A stretch of 64,000 bases of DNA from contig JAMJFZ010001074.1 in the NCBI GenBank assembly GCA_026225945.1, forward strand, positions 4,405,001 to 4,469,000. Reading direction: 5' to 3'. This DNA is from Cricetomys ansorgei. Taxonomy: Eukaryota > Chordata > Mammalia > Rodentia > Nesomyidae. The notes under the pieces were generated by a model. That model saw nothing but the letters and a program-made list of their open reading frames with translations, was not told the origin of the DNA and searched no databases. A program made the translations under genes and the position numbers. Positions 35,761 to 46,252 of this stretch are shown here, piece by piece. Within the stretch, counting starts at the first letter, position 1; each line of letters begins with the position of its first letter.

Positions 35761-37954
35761 GTCATTTGACCAAGAACAAGCCCAGATATAAATTCATTGC
35801 TTTGTATATCCTTTGTCTTCCTACATTCTGGTATGTCTGTTGTGTGATTCTGCATCTCTCCTGTCTGAGTGCTGTCATTTGAGTCGGTCTGTGTACATAT
35901 CTGAGTGTGTATTCCTGTGTTTCTTTATCTGAAAGTGTCATGGAAATCTTTCACAAATATTAAGAACTGCAGAAAATGCCTTGAGATTATTACCCAAAAC
36001 AATGTCATGCCCCAAAGCAATTATCAGTGAGTCACATCATGCTGGAATTACAGTACTAATGTAATTATAGTTATATTCTACATAAGCATTGGCAGCTGAC
36101 CTGTTCACTAAAGTTAAAAGTACAGAAAAAAAAATGTGTCTTTATAAAGCTGATTCATGTTATTGCTACATGGTGAATCTTTATGTTTAGACTAACAAAA
36201 ATATGACCCAGGAGATGGAGAAACTCTTAGAAATATCTACTGTGATATAGTTAAGATTACAAATAAAAAAATTGAAAGAGCAAGCAAGACATAAGCCATT
36301 CTATTTTTAGATCTCCTCACTAATAGGTTTGATATTTATAGAAAATGATAGGCAATGGCTCACAGAAGTGTCATATCAATGGGATGAAACTACATGTGTT
36401 TCTTCATTAAAGATCAAATGCTGAACCTTCTCTACCTTGTGGTAGCTGGTCTCAAAGGATTCACTACCTTACTGTTTTCTTCCAACTGCACTTATTTGGT
36501 CATTTGATTCACTGAAACCTACGAAATCTGCAAAATTTGTTTTAAAAAAGACTTTTATCAAACTCTCCATTTCTCATTTTGAACTAAAATTTAAAACTAT
36601 CATATAATTTTAAATCTTGTAACGTTAATTTCTATACTGAAAATCTATCATGTTTTAATTCAATATCAATATCATTTGGCAACCACATGAATGCATGCTA
36701 AGAGTTACATGAAGACTTTTTCCTCATTGCTCTTTTGAAAAATCAAATTAAACTATGCTATAAATGTTTTGTTTTTAGTTTTATTAACCATTTTAAAGCA
36801 TGACCTAATTATTTGTAATGGTAAGGCATAATTTGAAATTTTTTAATCTCATTCCAAACTACCTATATTGAAAAAGAAATTTCCCCATTTTTCAAATGCT
36901 AAAAGAATAGTAATGAATATGCAATAATTTGAATAGCACTCACTGTCATTGTTAGCAGAGATATACATTCTCCAAATAAAATTTACTTTAGGATTAGAAG
37001 AGATCTTATAAGATGCAATGTAATATATTATCTGAAGCTAGTATCACTCTTGATTTCTTTGGTGCAGGTCTTATGGATACTTTTAAATAATTCAAGATGG
37101 ATAGATAGGTCAATTAGCAGTAGATGATCTTCACTACCAGGCTAAAATAAATGACCATACTCAAAGTCTCTGTTATTACATATTTTGTGATGTAGCTAGA
37201 GAAAGAACTGGGATTACCTAGAAAGATTAACTATATTTAATTGTTCAGCCAAGTAGGCTTATGATTCTGCTCTGGGGGTTGTAATGTGACAATTTCAATA
37301 GAGTCTACCCATAAGTGAAATATTCTATTCTGTGATTTCATGCTAGTTAAAACACAGATGGATATTTTCAACATAATAATAGAAATGAGGCTCCTTTTTT
37401 TATTCAGAAGTGATTCAGAATCATTGAGAACATTAAATTTGGTTTTCTTAATTTTCATACTTAACTTTCCTGCAGGGAAAACTTAAAAGTCTAATAGAAA
37501 CTAGCTACCAATAAAAATCATGCAATGTGAACAGAAGAGAGCTTCTATGTTGTCTTTTAAATATAATATTACTCAGTAGTTTCTGCTTAACTAAAAGAAG
37601 ACAAGAAAAAAAAAACCATTTAACTGAATAGGGGATGTTAGAATCAAACGTAGTTATATGAAACACTTACTACCCTATATATTTTACCACAACAAATTGT
37701 ATGATACCCCACACACATGCTGGGAATGAAAGCCCATGTCTGTAATCCTAATCGTAGGAAACTGCTGACAGAAATGTTGTTTTGTATTTCTATTGGATTT
37801 GGTGAGTTGTAGATTAACTATGAAACCCTGTATCAGAGAAGAAAATGAAGTTATGATTGAGGATGACACTCATTGCTCCCCTCTGTCCTCCACATGGACA
37901 GACAATGAACAGTAAATATGTCCTCCCATATTTACATGCAGTCCCACAGATACA
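35761..37954. other. Anonymous stretch
   Basis: No recognisable element. Frames of 73 and 61 codons on the - strand (37,237-37,458 and 37,684-37,869) have no domains I know. Confidence 0.5.
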
Positions 37955-38900
37955 TGTGTGCTGAGGGCCAGTCCCAGCAGTTCACAGGGTCCAGAGAGGA
38001 GATAAGGATTAGGCAAAGGGAGACTGAGTCATAACCCTAGGCTTGGAGGCTCTTGCAGTTCTGACTGACTGATGATCAGGGTGCTTCACAAGATAAGTAT
38101 CATATCATTTTGTAAATATTTGCGCCAGTTCAGGTGAGCCTCCGTGCCTTGAACTTTGCATAATAAAAGTTTAATGGTTTAAAGTATAATCCTAATAGCT
38201 TTCTCAGGTCCAAAAGCTTCTCCAGTTCTGACTTGCTTTTATGATCTCCATAAAAATCTGTTTGTATAGGTGAGTTCCTTTTGTTTCCTATTTAAGTCAC
38301 CTCACATAACCTGATATAAGCCAGTCTTTTTGTTAGTTGCAAACCTTTATGCCCAATTCTTTTTTTCTTTTTTATCATACTGCTAGGTAGAGTAAAGGCT
38401 GTTTTAGCCAATCTTACTTAGTTACTACATTTCTTTTTCTCTGGGGCATGTTGTATATGGCCCCCCATTTCAAAAGCTACACATCTAGGAACCTGAGTGT
38501 ATGTAGGAGAAAGCCTCTTATTTGCTGCCACTTCTCCTGGCCTGCTGGGGCTTATATTGCTCTGGCTGCCTTATTTCTGAGTTTGTTCAGGGATAGAAGC
38601 ACCAAGAAGATCCTGAACTGATAACCTCATAAAGAAATTCCTAGCATTTTTGTGCTTACAGCAATCTCCAAGGCTTAAGGAAGATTCCTGAGTAAGTCCA
38701 AATAAAGTTAATTCCCTGAAAACAGAAGGGGCTATAATAATTAGGACTTTCCTAGAGAGACATGAATGAATCAATGTAAAAAGTCCCCTAATAATGCAAC
38801 ACATAGAGACAAAAAGTGGGAGACCACACAACAGTGCAGCATTCAGCTCTGCTTTGCTGGAACTGTGTCGAACAGCTGTGTTGGCCTCATGACTTCTGGT
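37955..38900 (+). mobile_element. Candidate ERV LTR with following ERV-like sequence
   Basis: The block starts TGTGTGCTGAGGGCC and continues through CCAGAGAGGAGATAAGG, GAGACTGAGTCATAACCC and CTGACTGACTGATGATC. AATAAA-type signals are at 38,161 (CATAATAAAAG) and 38,700. GC content rises above the flanks. The first 250 bp resemble an ERV2-class rodent LTR; the rest, from about 38,440, could be internal or a second LTR. No coding domain of gag or pol was recognised. Family and right boundary are uncertain. The frames at 38,571-38,831 (-) and 38,766-38,990 (+) have no known domains. Confidence 0.35.
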
Positions 38901-38984
38901 GTTTCCATTGGTGATGGCCGTGCTACATGTGCAAACACAAAAACATGTCCAAACATATGCACATACAAATATGTGCGTAGATTA

Positions 38985-39441
38985 AAATAAAGTATATCTG
39001 GAATTTACAGTAGATCCAACATAAAGAATTAATTGTAAGAACACATTGGGATGTTATTCAAGTGTTAACAAAAGTGAGATCTGTAATTAAATGGGAGAAA
39101 CTAGAAGCAATCATCCCAAGAAAGGTAATTGAGACCAATCCCAAATGACAAATATTGCATCTTTTCCTTTACTTGCAGATATTAGCATATATGCTTCAGA
39201 AATATGCATTTCAATATATTTTAAAACAGTGGTTAGGTAGCTATTAAGGTATCAGGAGGAAAGAGCAGATCTTCCAGGGAAGGGAAAATAGAGTATAGTG
39301 TCATAAAAAAATAAAGAAGAAAACAGAGTAGGGGGATTAAATGGGGATGGAAAGGCAAGATAATGAAGGGAAAATGAAGAGGGAAAAACTAGCATTAATG
39401 TCATTTTGTAAAGTCAACTTGAAATCAAATACTATAGAAGC

Positions 39442-39496
<55 letters not shown>

Positions 39497-40868
39497 AAAA
39501 AGAGACATCATATAATGGTGGAGACAAGACAATGCCCCAACTAGATACTATATGTGATTAAATAAAACCCCTGATGCCAGGAATGGTTTAACCTTGCTAA
39601 GTCATTTCCAAAAATGAAGGGTCCCACAAACCTACAACCCAAATAATCTACCACAGGTTCTTACCAAGGGTATTGGTTTGTCTTCATAGCCTGATAGTAA
39701 GGACCTTTGCTAAAGGCACAATTTAGTTATATTATTGAACATGCATAAATTGAGCCAAAACCAAACTAGAACCTTTATCATAATGACTAGTGTTCAGAGT
39801 GCTAAATCGCCCATTGCATAGTACCAGAGGGAAAAAAAATCATCAATATTAACCAGCTACTAAACCTCCAATCCTTAATTACAATCTGCTCTTGAGAAAT
39901 ATTAGTGCAGTAATGGTACAAATATTATTGGAGAAAACAGTTACTTTAAAACTTGAATCTAAGGCCCTCCCCATGAGATGGAACCTATACCTGATGATGT
40001 TAACATGGTCAAGAACCAAGAATAGGTCATGAGCATTAGGGGAAAACATACTACTAGTCTACTAGGAAGATGGCAATAAAATAACTACTAATGACATGTT
40101 AATAAATGTGTAAATCAAAATACCACTCAATCCTCAGTAAATGAGGATTTGCAGCAGATGGTAATTAACACAGTTACATGATTAGGCACTGTGCAGAAAG
40201 TGAGAGACTTTGCAGTGTTCAGTCTTCAGTGAGGTGACTACATCATATCTCTACTCTCACGGATCAGTGATCTATATGGAAGAGGAAGCAGGAAGATGGA
40301 GCAGAAAGATAGTTTTTAGGAGTCAGAAATAATGAATGACTCCCAGGACAGAGCCTGTTGTGAATACGATGAAACTGATACATATATAAACTTACAGAGA
40401 CTGTGACGGCATGTAAAACCTGCACAAATTCAAATCAGAAAAGAAATCCCAGCACCAAGAAGGAGAAGTGGACACAAAGTCCCATACCTACCAAGAAAGT
40501 ATTCACAATGACATCTGCTGTGAAATCTAAGATCAGTTTTCTTCAATAGAGTGTCATTAGGCATATCAGCTACATGCCACTGCAGACCGAATGGGCAGGG
40601 CTAGTTTAACAACACAAAATGGACTCGGTGTTTTATAGTGTCTATCTTTATATAGCTTTGTTTTTTATTTTTAGTCTTATTGAGCTTTTTGGATTCGTTG
40701 TTTTAATTTTGGGTTTTAGCTTTGTGTACTTTAAGTTTTTATTTTAAAAAAGATAAAATGTAATAAATTAGGTGAGTAGGGAATTGGGGAACCTAGAAGG
40801 AGTTGTGTAAGGGTTAAGAAGAAAAAATTGTATGAAAAAATTAATAAAAATAATTAACTAATAAAGGA
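38985..40868 (+). mobile_element. LINE-1: ORF2 C-terminal end plus long 3'UTR, sense
   Basis: The first 230 bp match the end of L1 ORF2 (CACATTGGGATGTTATTCAA, CAGATATTAGCATATATGC). The 3'UTR follows with CTATAGAAGCTTTCTAATA at a TA microsatellite, then CATCATATAATGGTGGAG, ATGCCAGGAATGGTTTAACC, AGTGTTCAGAGTGCTAAATC and CAGCAGATGGTAATTAACAC. Further on are GATCAGTGATCTATATGGAA, ACAGAGACTGTGACGGCATG and TTGTATGAAAAAATTAATA at the poly(A) end. This is the most complete 3'UTR in the window. It is an old, inactive copy. Confidence 0.85.
39447..39493. repeat. (TA)n microsatellite inside L1 3'UTR
   Basis: About 23 TA units directly follow AAGCTTTCTAA, the same L1 position at which the composite microsatellite at 23,715 lies. 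Confidence 0.95.
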
Positions 40869-41249
40869 TGTTTAGGCAAATATTGGTTACCTAAAACAAA
40901 AGCAGTTATGTGGTGTTACAATAAAAATAATATAAATAATAAATATTCCTAACTATAGATATAAATCAAAGACTCTGTGATTCAATAGCATAGGTTTAAA
41001 TTAGTAAAATTGTACATTTTAGAACATTAGATTCAAGAATATTTATTTTAAATTTTATTATTTAAAAATTTTATAGAAACCTCTGATTAAATTTAATAAA
41101 TAACTACCAGTCTCCTTGAAGATAATTTTGGCAAGGAATATTTTCTATACTTTTGTTTGTTATCTCCAGTTAGATTCCTATCATTTATGCATGTATTTTG
41201 GAAAGCTTCTTCTATACTAGGTTTCCATATAGTTTTTCAAATGGCTTTT
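40869..41249. other. Anonymous AT-rich stretch between two L1 ends
   Basis: No recognisable element; extremely A+T rich. Confidence 0.5.
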
Positions 41250-41510
41250 ATTTTTTGTTGTCCCTCCCCTGATTCCTTAAACAAAAAGATATCTGAAATC
41301 GAAACCTACTGGCAAAAGGAAAATCAGTTTGCACTAATGGATTGTATCAATACCCTCTGGGGTATGCCCACAACCAGGAATTGAGTACAAATTCAGTACA
41401 ATGGTATTTGAAAGGATTTCATTTCATTTTCCTTGGTTTGGCATTTTTAGTCTTATTTGTCTTTTGCTTGTTTTAGTTTTCATTGCTTTTATAGGTTTTT
41501 GTTTAGGTGG

Positions 41511-41555
<45 letters not shown>

Positions 41556-41690
41556 AATACAATGAGAGAGGGAAAAATGTAATGTTGGGTGGGTGAGGAA
41601 GTGAGGAGGATCTGGGAGGAACTAGTGAGGAGGTAAACATGACCAAAATATGCTGTACAATTTTTTTTCCTAAAAAGGGTTTAAACTTTT
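41250..41690 (+). mobile_element. LINE-1 3' end fragment, sense
   Basis: TACTGGCAAAAGGAAAATCA, GTGTGTTTAATACAATGAGAG, GTTGGGTGGGTGAGGAAG, GGATCTGGGAGGAACTAG and AACATGACCAAAATATGCTG are the last part of an L1 3'UTR up to its T/A-rich end. It lies in the same orientation as the L1 380 bp upstream. Confidence 0.75.
41515..41553. repeat. (TG)n microsatellite inside L1 3' end
   Basis: About 19 TG units at the site where rodent L1 3'UTRs commonly carry a GT run. Confidence 0.95.
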
Positions 41691-41900
41691 TAGAATATTA
41701 AAAACATTATTGAATTTAAATTTTACATGAATACATAGGTATTTGTGAATTTGCAAAGCAAATAAAAACAACATAAAAGTAAATGTATAAATTAATCCAA
41801 ATATTATGAAAAAGATATTATGAGACAATTAAAAGCAGTAACGTCTACTATTAAAAGTTCTAGAGTAAATAAAACTGGATACAAAATATATTTTAAAGTA

Positions 41901-42140
41901 GGAGCTAGGGATATATCTCTTTTTGTAGAGTTCTTAACTGTCATCCATAAAATGCTTGTCTATATACCAGCATTGAGTACAACTAGGATATTTACTCATG
42001 ATGTATGTCTGTAATCCCAACACATAGAAAATAGAAACAGGAAGACTAGATGTTAGAAATCATACTAAGCTACATTATATGTTGAAGAATATCCTAGCTT
42101 TCCTTATACCCTGCTTAGCAAACCAACAACAATATTAAAA
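41901..42140 (+). mobile_element. ID-B1 (B4-type) composite SINE
   Basis: The tRNA-Ala-like ID head is seen as GGAGCTAGGGATATATCTC and TTTGTAGAGTTCTTAACTG, with ACCAGCATTGAGTACAAC at the B-box region. It is followed by a B1-type part: GATGTATGTCTGTAATCCC, AGCTACATTATATG and an end in CAACAACAATATTAAAAG. This ID-plus-B1 order defines B4/ID_B1 elements. The copy is diverged. Confidence 0.7.
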
Positions 42141-42218
42141 GAAACATTTTAAAGTAAAATCCAAGAATAATTACACAGGGCAAAAAAAAAAAAAATTCAA
42201 AGAAATCATTTTCAAATG

Positions 42219-42335
42219 TTTAACAGTTCTTTGAGAGTTTCAGACATGCTATTATAATAGTTATGCCTCTCTCCAAATTCTTCCAAGATGTTATTCCCTT
42301 TCCCTATCCAACAAACTCTGAGGAAAGAAACAAAG
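42219..42335 (-). mobile_element. LINE-1 3' end fragment, antisense
   Basis: CTTTGAGAGTTTCAGACATG, ATAATAGTTATGCCTCTC and CCAAATTCTTCCAAGATG match the reversed terminal 3'UTR of an L1 family. It faces the sense fragment that follows. Confidence 0.6.
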
Positions 42336-42339
42336 ATCT

Positions 42340-42790
42340 TTTGAAGCTAGGATGTCTTTGAACCACAATAATACCAACTTGGCACAATATACTTAAGGGT
42401 GCTGTAGTGGATTCATATCCAACATCTTCCTAATTGGACTTAAGGCCAGTCAACCTGAAGGAAAACCATGTCTGTTACTGGAATCTAAGCCAACTACACA
42501 GGGATACTTAAGTCATGGATCTTGGAAAAGAATCTACAACTGCTATATTACTAAATCTACATAAGCCCTAACTACCTTCTATATATTTGTCCTTATACAA
42601 TATATATGTGTGTGTGTGAGGGGGTGTGGGTGTGGGTGTGAGTATGTGTGTATTTTCACACCTATTCAAGGAAACTTCTTTTTTCAGCAAATAGAATCAT
42701 TACATAAAATCAAAACCAGTTAAAATGCAAAGCTTAGGAGGATCCCAGTCCCAACTGATACATGTATTGTAGAGAAATAGAACTGTGTGA
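42340..42790 (+). mobile_element. LINE-1 3'UTR fragment, sense
   Basis: ACTTGGCACAATATACTTAA, GGGTGCTGTAGTGGATTC, CTAATTGGACTTAAGGCC and TAAGCCAACTACACAGGG form the first half. After a TG-rich patch come CTATTCAAGGAAACTTC, ATCATTACATAAAATC and CAGTTAAAATGCAAAGC. This order matches a rodent L1 3'UTR related to that at 32,520. It is 5'-truncated and disrupted by a (TG)n. Confidence 0.65.
42601..42653. repeat. Imperfect (TG)n/(GGGTGT)n tract
   Basis: TATATATGTG units pass into GGGTGT hexamers and back to TG. It sits within the L1 3'UTR fragment. Confidence 0.85.
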
Positions 42791-42829
42791 AAGCAAGGAA
42801 GGATCTATATTCCAGGGGTCTGTGTGGTC

Positions 42830-43345
42830 TGGATGGAATGTAGACACACCATTAATCCCAGTATTCAGAAGGCAATGGTAGTTTACGCCTTCAATATCTA
42901 AGACAGAAACAATGTGGAAGCAGGCACAGGAGGCAGAGCTAAGAAGTTAGAGGTAGAATCAGTTACTGAATAGTCAGTTACATCAGTCAGTTACAAAGGC
43001 ATTCAGAAGCAGGCAGAGGCAGGCAAGACACATAGAGACAATGAAGTGGTCTGAGGAGCAGCAAGGCTGACTGAGGCAGTAAGGACCAGTGAAAGTTCAG
43101 GGAGAGAAACAGACATTGAGGCAACTCAGCAGAAGTCAGTATCAGAAGGGAAGAGTGAGTCAGTTTGACGCCAAGCAAAGCAGTTCAGTCTGAGGCAGTC
43201 AGATAATCACACAGTGCCAGCATTAAGTCTCAGAGGTTGATTAGAATGTACAGAGGTTTAAATGTCTGTCTTAGATTGTACAGCAGCTGAGGCTGAAGCC
43301 TTCCAGTTTTAGGCTTAAGAGTAGATTGTATGGAAATAAAAATAC
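42830..43345 (+). mobile_element. LTR-like rodent retroelement block
   Basis: It opens with ACACACCATTAATCCCAGTA and a TTTACGCCTTCAATATCTAA phrase. It then holds many GAGGCAG, CAGTCAGTT and CAGGCAGAGG words at irregular spacing (42,920-43,200). It closes with a T-richer part containing GATTGTACAGCAGCTGAGGC and an AATAAA at 43,337. The composition and the poly(A) signal fit an LTR of a rodent ERV. No ORF or matching second LTR is visible. The family name is not assigned. Confidence 0.4.
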
Positions 43346-43492
43346 TCGAGAGCTTGAGGACTAGGAACAGTGATTTAATTCAGCAAAGAATAAACTGTCC
43401 TTTGCCTGAATCAATGTCTACATCTCTGAATCAATGGTTACAATCTACAAAACAACTTCTGTACTTTAGTATCAGGTAGAAATATTGTAAAA

Positions 43493-43744
43493 GACAGGAG
43501 AACAGAGTGCTCTATGTATGATTATGTCTTCTAGGAATGGCAATACACACACCCATAAAGTCTCATCAACATGAATGCCTAAACATGAGCTGAAGAAAAA
43601 AAAAGCCAGTAGACATACTAACTTTGATAGGGGAAAGCCCATGAAGCCTCAAATTTACACAAGGAAATAAGATAACCAAAGAATGCTGAAAGCTGGAGAA
43701 AGAGGGAAGATGACAGAAAATTGCTATTATATACCAAATATTTA

Positions 43745-43789
<45 letters not shown>

Positions 43790-44015
43790 AGCATTATGCA
43801 TAACAAGGAGCTCGTATTCAAATACTTAGGAGTAAATATGTATACAGGCATACACATATATATGTAACAACAATTAATGAAAACAGAGGCAATGCATTTG
43901 AAAGACAGCAAGTAGGGGGATAAGGAAGGGTTTAGATGGGGGTAAAGGAAAGGGGAAATGATATGATTACATTATATTCATTAAAAATATAAAAGTAATT
44001 GAAATGAATAAAATA
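43493..44015 (+). mobile_element. LINE-1 (Lx-type) 3'UTR, sense
   Basis: GGGGAAAGCCCATGAAGCC, TCAAATTTACACAAGGAAAT, AAAGAATGCTGAAAGCTGG, AACAACAATTAATGAAAAC and AATGCATTTGAAAGACAGC lead to the terminal GGGGAAATGATATGATTACA and AAAATATAAAAG tail. It is the sense counterpart of the antisense Lx ends at 6,575 and 48,945. A (TA)n lies inside it. The 97-codon - strand frame (43,618-43,911) is a reverse shadow with a YIYIYI stretch. Confidence 0.8.
43749..43788. repeat. (TA)n microsatellite in Lx 3'UTR
   Basis: About 20 TA units within the sense Lx fragment. Confidence 0.95.
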
Positions 44016-44129
44016 TAAAAGGATAATTTAAGCCCATGAAAATCAATTATCATTGACCAAATATTCTTAGATGTGTAGTCTCCCAGTAGAACATGGTTAA
44101 TTTACCAGGAACTACACTCTAAGAGAAAA

Positions 44130-45095
44130 CTATTTCTTACTCTTCCAGCATGTAAAAAATGCCAATAGCTCTATGTCTAGAAGTGGGATTTCATAACCAA
44201 CTCCCATCTCTTCACTGAGGTTTGATCTGCCTAGGGCTTGCACAGGTTTTGTGCATGCTCTTACATCCTTTCTTAATTCATATGGACAGATTCCCTGCTG
44301 TGTCCAGAGGACAAGTTTCTGTGTAGACATCCACTGATTCAGGCACTTGCACTGTTTCCAAACCCTCTTTTGAGATAATCCTTTAGCTTTGGGACAAATG
44401 ATGAAATATATGTTGCATTTAGGACAGAGTATTCCAGAGTTTTTTGTTCTCTGCACTGTGGCCAGCTGTATTTCTGTCTAATAATCAACATCTACTGAAA
44501 ATAGAAGCTTCTTAGATGAGAGTTGAGAAATACATTGAACTATAGATATGATGACAGGTAATTAGTGACCATTTCAACACTGTGGACATTTAGAAAAATA
44601 ACATTAATAAGCTCTCCACTAGGAGAGCTATAGCTATAGGTTCTTTTCTTATTAATGTTGCCAGGTTTGGTTTTCTTTTGTGTGTGTGTGTGTGTGTGAA
44701 GTGGGACTTAAATTCAATCAGAGAATGGTAAGTTATTTCCATGTCCCTAAAGTCATCATTGCATCTGTGAGAATGCTTTGCCAGGGCAGCCGTTATTGTA
44801 GCTTGCAGGGTTCATATATGCTTATGATAAATGTTTACTTTTCTCCTTTTGTAGCTTTAATAGCTCTTTCCATCACTTTTAAAGCTAGCAATAGGAATGA
44901 AGCTTCCTAGTCCATAAAAGCTTTATTTCTTCATGTTCTGAGTGGTAACTTAAGCAATAAGTTCTTACTGTCAACTTGTGGAGGGAATAAATAGCAATAG
45001 TAATAATCTGTAAATTTTGAGTTCTATGGGACCTCATTGTACAACAGCTCAAAAAAGTTACCAATCCTGGCACTGGAATTCTATTCATTAGCCTT
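44130..45095 (-). mobile_element. LINE-1 3'UTR, antisense
   Basis: Landmarks run from CTTCACTGAGGTTTGATCTG, CTAGGGCTTGCACAGG, CCCTGCTGTGTCCAGAGGAC and ACAGAGTATTCCAGAG through AATAACATTAATAAGCTCTC. They continue with TATTGTAGCTTGCAGGG and CAATAGGAATGAAGCTTCC to the AATCCTGGCACTGGAATTC end. A (TG)n run is at 44,679-44,698. This L1 faces the Lx copy ending at 44,015, so two L1 ends converge across about 115 bp. The 108-codon frame at 44,130-44,456 (-) is part of this untranslated region. Confidence 0.75.
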
Positions 45096-45924
45096 TTGTG
45101 TATAGTATGTGGCCCTTATATAGGATTACTACATTTAAACTCTTTTTCTCCCTCTAATTAATAAACGTGTATGTGTGGGTGTGTGTGTGAATGTGTGTGT
45201 GTGTACCCCCACCACAGAAACATTTTCTCTTAGTATATTTGCTGTGAATACCTATTCACAGAAAGACTGTTTCCAAGGTCAATTCATTTACCAGAATATA
45301 GATCCTCTTTATGTACAATTTTCATGTGTGCTACTTGTTCTTACTCAGTTTACTGGTCCCAGAATGCCTACTCTCAATATGATTAGACAGAAAATGGAAA
45401 CTTCCAATTCAGGGGGGATTAAAAAAATTGCTTCAATTTTAAGTTAGAGTCATAATAACAAGAGAATATGGTTTAAGTTTCACAGACAGGAAGCAGCCTA
45501 GGAAAGAAAATAAAACAGCCCTTGAACAGTGGTATGCAATGGTAGAGAAGCTAACAGGCATAGACATGAACTATTTTATTTATGTGTACAATGTGAAACA
45601 TACATTTATCAAGCTAGACTCAGTTCCTATATTGACTATATATAATGCTGTTGCTATTATGAGGTGCATAGTTGACTAGGAAACCTAGAAGTTTGAAACA
45701 TTTTTAAAAATTTATTCTTCTCTCATATAATACATCCTGAGAAACTCTTTTTTTTTTAAACACAGCTATGGAAAGAGAAGGAATGTAAAGGATTTTTAAG
45801 AGAAGGTGAACATTACTTGAAACCTGGAGAGTGGAGAAAAGAGGTGAGGACTGAAAGTGGTGGAACCTAGAACAAAGAGACACTGTCTGAAGTGTTCTTA
45901 AAACGCCAAGCAACAGAACCAGTT
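45096..45924. other. Anonymous stretch with a TG-rich patch
   Basis: An imperfect (TG)n lies at 45,167-45,204. The 90-codon + frame at 45,175-45,447 starts in it and has no known domain. Confidence 0.55.
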
Positions 45925-46060
45925 TCCTCCCTTTCCTTCTCTTTCTTCTTGCCTTTCTACCCTTTCCCTTTCTTCCTCCCTCCTTTTATACCTCCCTCCT
46001 TTCTGTCTTGATTGTGTCCCTCCTTCCATCTCTCCCTCTTTCTACACTCCTCATCTTTGC
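45925..46060. repeat. Polypyrimidine tract
   Basis: About 135 bp of almost pure C/T on the + strand (CCTCCC, TTCTTTCTTC, TCCCTCC words) with few purine interruptions. It does not belong to a named element. Confidence 0.85.
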
Positions 46061-46087
46061 AACTTTCAATATACCATTTTTTATATA

Positions 46088-46252
46088 TGTGCATGTGTAT
46101 GGCATGTGCACGTAGCTGCCAACAGAGGCAAGGAGAGGGCATTAGAGGCCAATTACCTGGAGCTTGAGTTATAGGTAGTTGTTATCTACCCAATGTAAGT
46201 GCTGGGAACAGAACTTCAATCCTTTGGAAGGACAGCAAAGAATCTTATAGCT
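46088..46252 (-). mobile_element. B3 SINE, antisense
   Basis: GGCATGTGCACGTAGCTGCC, AACAGAGGCAAGGAGAGGGC, GGAGCTTGAGTTATAGG and AGTGCTGGGAACAGAACTTC, then TCCTTTGGAAGGACAGC, follow B3 in reverse. The tRNA-like terminus is decayed. Confidence 0.75.

Noticed and set aside
37955..38900. Complete endogenous provirus
   Set aside because: No gag, pol or env similarity and no second LTR are visible.
41901..42000. tRNA gene
   Set aside because: The tRNA-like sequence is the head of an ID-B1 SINE; the same applies to the heads of the B2 at 33,255 and the B3 copies at 14,618 and 46,088.
43618..43911. Frame with YIYIYI repeat
   Set aside because: Translation of a (TA)n microsatellite inside an Lx 3'UTR.
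44130..44456. 108-codon frame on the minus strand
   Set aside because: It is within an L1 3'UTR, which is untranslated in this family.
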